Shown in pieces: positions 35,145 to 36,080 of a stretch of DNA of 36,080 bases; the stretch's first letter is position 1; each line of letters starts with the position of its first letter. Where the stretch lies: positions 1-36,080 of the forward strand of contig JAAYUA010000094.1 in the NCBI GenBank assembly GCA_012517935.1, given 5' to 3'. The notes under the pieces are model-generated. The model had not been told where the DNA came from. It worked only from the letters and a program-made list of their open reading frames with translations, and searched no databases. The translations under genes were made by a program, and so were the position numbers. Source of the stretch: Acetobacter sp. (GTDB lineage Bacteria > Pseudomonadota > Alphaproteobacteria > Acetobacterales > Acetobacteraceae).

Positions 35145-36080
35145 TCAATTCAATGCTTGAACAGATCTTGCACTGCAACAGCTTATGGTTGCTGCGATAT
35201 TGCGTGCGGTTATCCGGATATTGGCGGCAGCTTCTGCCAGGGCATCTCCGAGTGAGCAAGGGCGGTTGACGACGCTGAAAACAGCATCGATCCCGTGTTC
35301 ATGCACCGCGTGCACATCCTCTCCCAATGAACCGGCAATGGCGATGACAGGGCGGCCGTGGCGCTTGGCGATGCGGGCTACACCAATCGGAGCTTTGCCT
35401 CGGATGGTCTGTCCATCCATGCGCCCTTCACCTGTGATGACCAGATCTGCGTCTTCCAAGACGGCGTCCAGCTTTAGGGCATCCATGATAATATCCACTC
35501 CGGGACGCAATGTGGCTCCCAGAAATGCCAATGCACCCGCGCCAAGTCCGCCTGCGGCGCCTGTGCCGGGCAATGTATCCACCTTTTGTCCTGTTTGCGT
35601 CTCGATGTGTCGCGCAAAGACTGAAAGGGCTGCGTCCAGTTGGAGAACCATCTCCGCTGTTGCTCCTTTCTGTGGACCAAAAATGGCGGATGCTCCTGAT
35701 GGACCAGTTAAAGGATTATCGACATCACAGGCCACTTCGATCTGGCAGGTCGCCAGACGTGGGTCCAGTCGAGAGCGATCGATCTCTGCTAGTCGCGATA
35801 AAGCGCTCCCACCGAATGGCAGTGACTGTCCGTTTTCGTCACGCAGTTCCACGCCCAGAGCCTGAGCCATGCCAGCTCCGGCATCGTTGGTGGCACTTCC
35901 ACCAAGGCCGAGGATGATATGGCGATATCCTTCGTTTAACGCGGCCTGTATCAACTGACCGACGCCATAGGTTGTGGCGGTGGTTGGGTCACGCTGATCG
36001 GGGGCGACCAGTGCCAATCCGGCTGCAGCTGCCATTTCGACAACAGCCGTGCGGCCATTCCCCAGAAGACCGATCGATGC
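35145..36080 (-). CDS. glxK: Glycerate kinase (GlxK/GarK family), 5' end beyond the window
   Basis: Type I glycerate kinase that phosphorylates D-glycerate (2-phosphoglycerate in this family), feeding the lower glycolytic pathway. 311 residues are present and the frame stays open to the right edge (GLLGNGRTAVVEMAAAAGL is in frame with the rest), so about 60-70 N-terminal residues are missing from the usual 380. Signatures are LGLGGSATNDAGAGMAQALG, CDVDNPLTGPSGA, PGTGAAGGLGAGALAFLG and VITGEGRMDGQT. The family name is secure; the choice of symbol among glxK and garK is not. The tail after residue 295 (NIAATISCCSARSVQALN) is unremarkable. Confidence 0.9.
   Translation of the reverse strand, partial: ASIGLLGNGRTAVVEMAAAAGLALVAPDQRDPTTATTYGVGQLIQAALNEGYRHIILGLGGSATNDAGAGMAQALGVELRDENGQSLPFGGSALSRLAEIDRSRLDPRLATCQIEVACDVDNPLTGPSGASAIFGPQKGATAEMVLQLDAALSVFARHIETQTGQKVDTLPGTGAAGGLGAGALAFLGATLRPGVDIIMDALKLDAVLEDADLVITGEGRMDGQTIRGKAPIGVARIAKRHGRPVIAIAGSLGEDVHAVHEHGIDAVFSVVNRPCSLGDALAEAAANIRITARNIAATISCCSARSVQALN

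Overview
The window looks like chromosomal DNA of an acetic acid bacterium (Alphaproteobacteria, Acetobacteraceae; Acetobacter or a close relative is my best guess). This rests on gene content: an alphaproteobacterial rnhB-ccrM pair, a DUF1013/TrcR-type regulator, two DUF465 proteins, a C-minus type ribosomal protein bL31, glycerol and acetoin catabolic operons, and proton-driven efflux systems. It is dense, ordinary core and accessory chromosome. I saw no tRNA, rRNA, insertion sequence, prophage or CRISPR array.

Layout. (1) 30-4838, minus strand: glycerol regulon glpR-glpD-glpF-glpK, with a palindromic GlpR-type operator and two further half-sites spaced exactly 40 bp apart in front of glpD. 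(2) 5166-8311, minus: acoA-acoB-acoC, an acetoin dehydrogenase E1alpha/E1beta/E2 operon without its own E3. A divergent AcoR-like regulator (8512-9465) has lost the sigma54-activating AAA+ domain. (3) 9556-15452: branched-chain aminotransferase ilvE, a HAD phosphatase, radC, purK and purE, two divergent DUF465 genes and a DUF1013 regulator. (4) 15746-18492: a small heat-shock protein, rpmE and an uncharacterised FAD oxidoreductase. (5) 18630-27973, minus: a complete tripartite RND efflux operon mdtA-mdtB-mdtC-nodT, followed by a separate 14-TM MFS exporter (28261-29670). (6) 29862-32079, plus: a CsbD/DUF883-like protein, then rnhB-ccrM. (7) 32123-36080, minus: a FUSC efflux protein, a LysR regulator and a 5'-truncated glycerate kinase.

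The most informative non-coding region is 16274-16418. Here the rpmE terminator, a sigma32-type promoter and a ROSE-type RNA thermometer are packed end to end in front of the hsp20 gene. The thermometer hairpin pairs the complete Shine-Dalgarno sequence and has the characteristic UUGCU strand with one bulged G.

The genes fit an organism that oxidises polyols and overflow products. Glycerol enters through GlpF, is phosphorylated by GlpK and oxidised by GlpD into the respiratory chain. Acetoin is cleaved by AcoABC. Toxic small molecules leave by the RND, MFS and FUSC systems. Glycerate is returned to glycolysis by the kinase at the right edge. CcrM and the DUF1013 regulator belong to cell-cycle control. 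I found no clearly new multi-gene system. The observations most worth follow-up are the compact heat-shock control region, the AAA+-less AcoR-like regulator, the phased GlpR sites and several perfect dyads in promoter regions.
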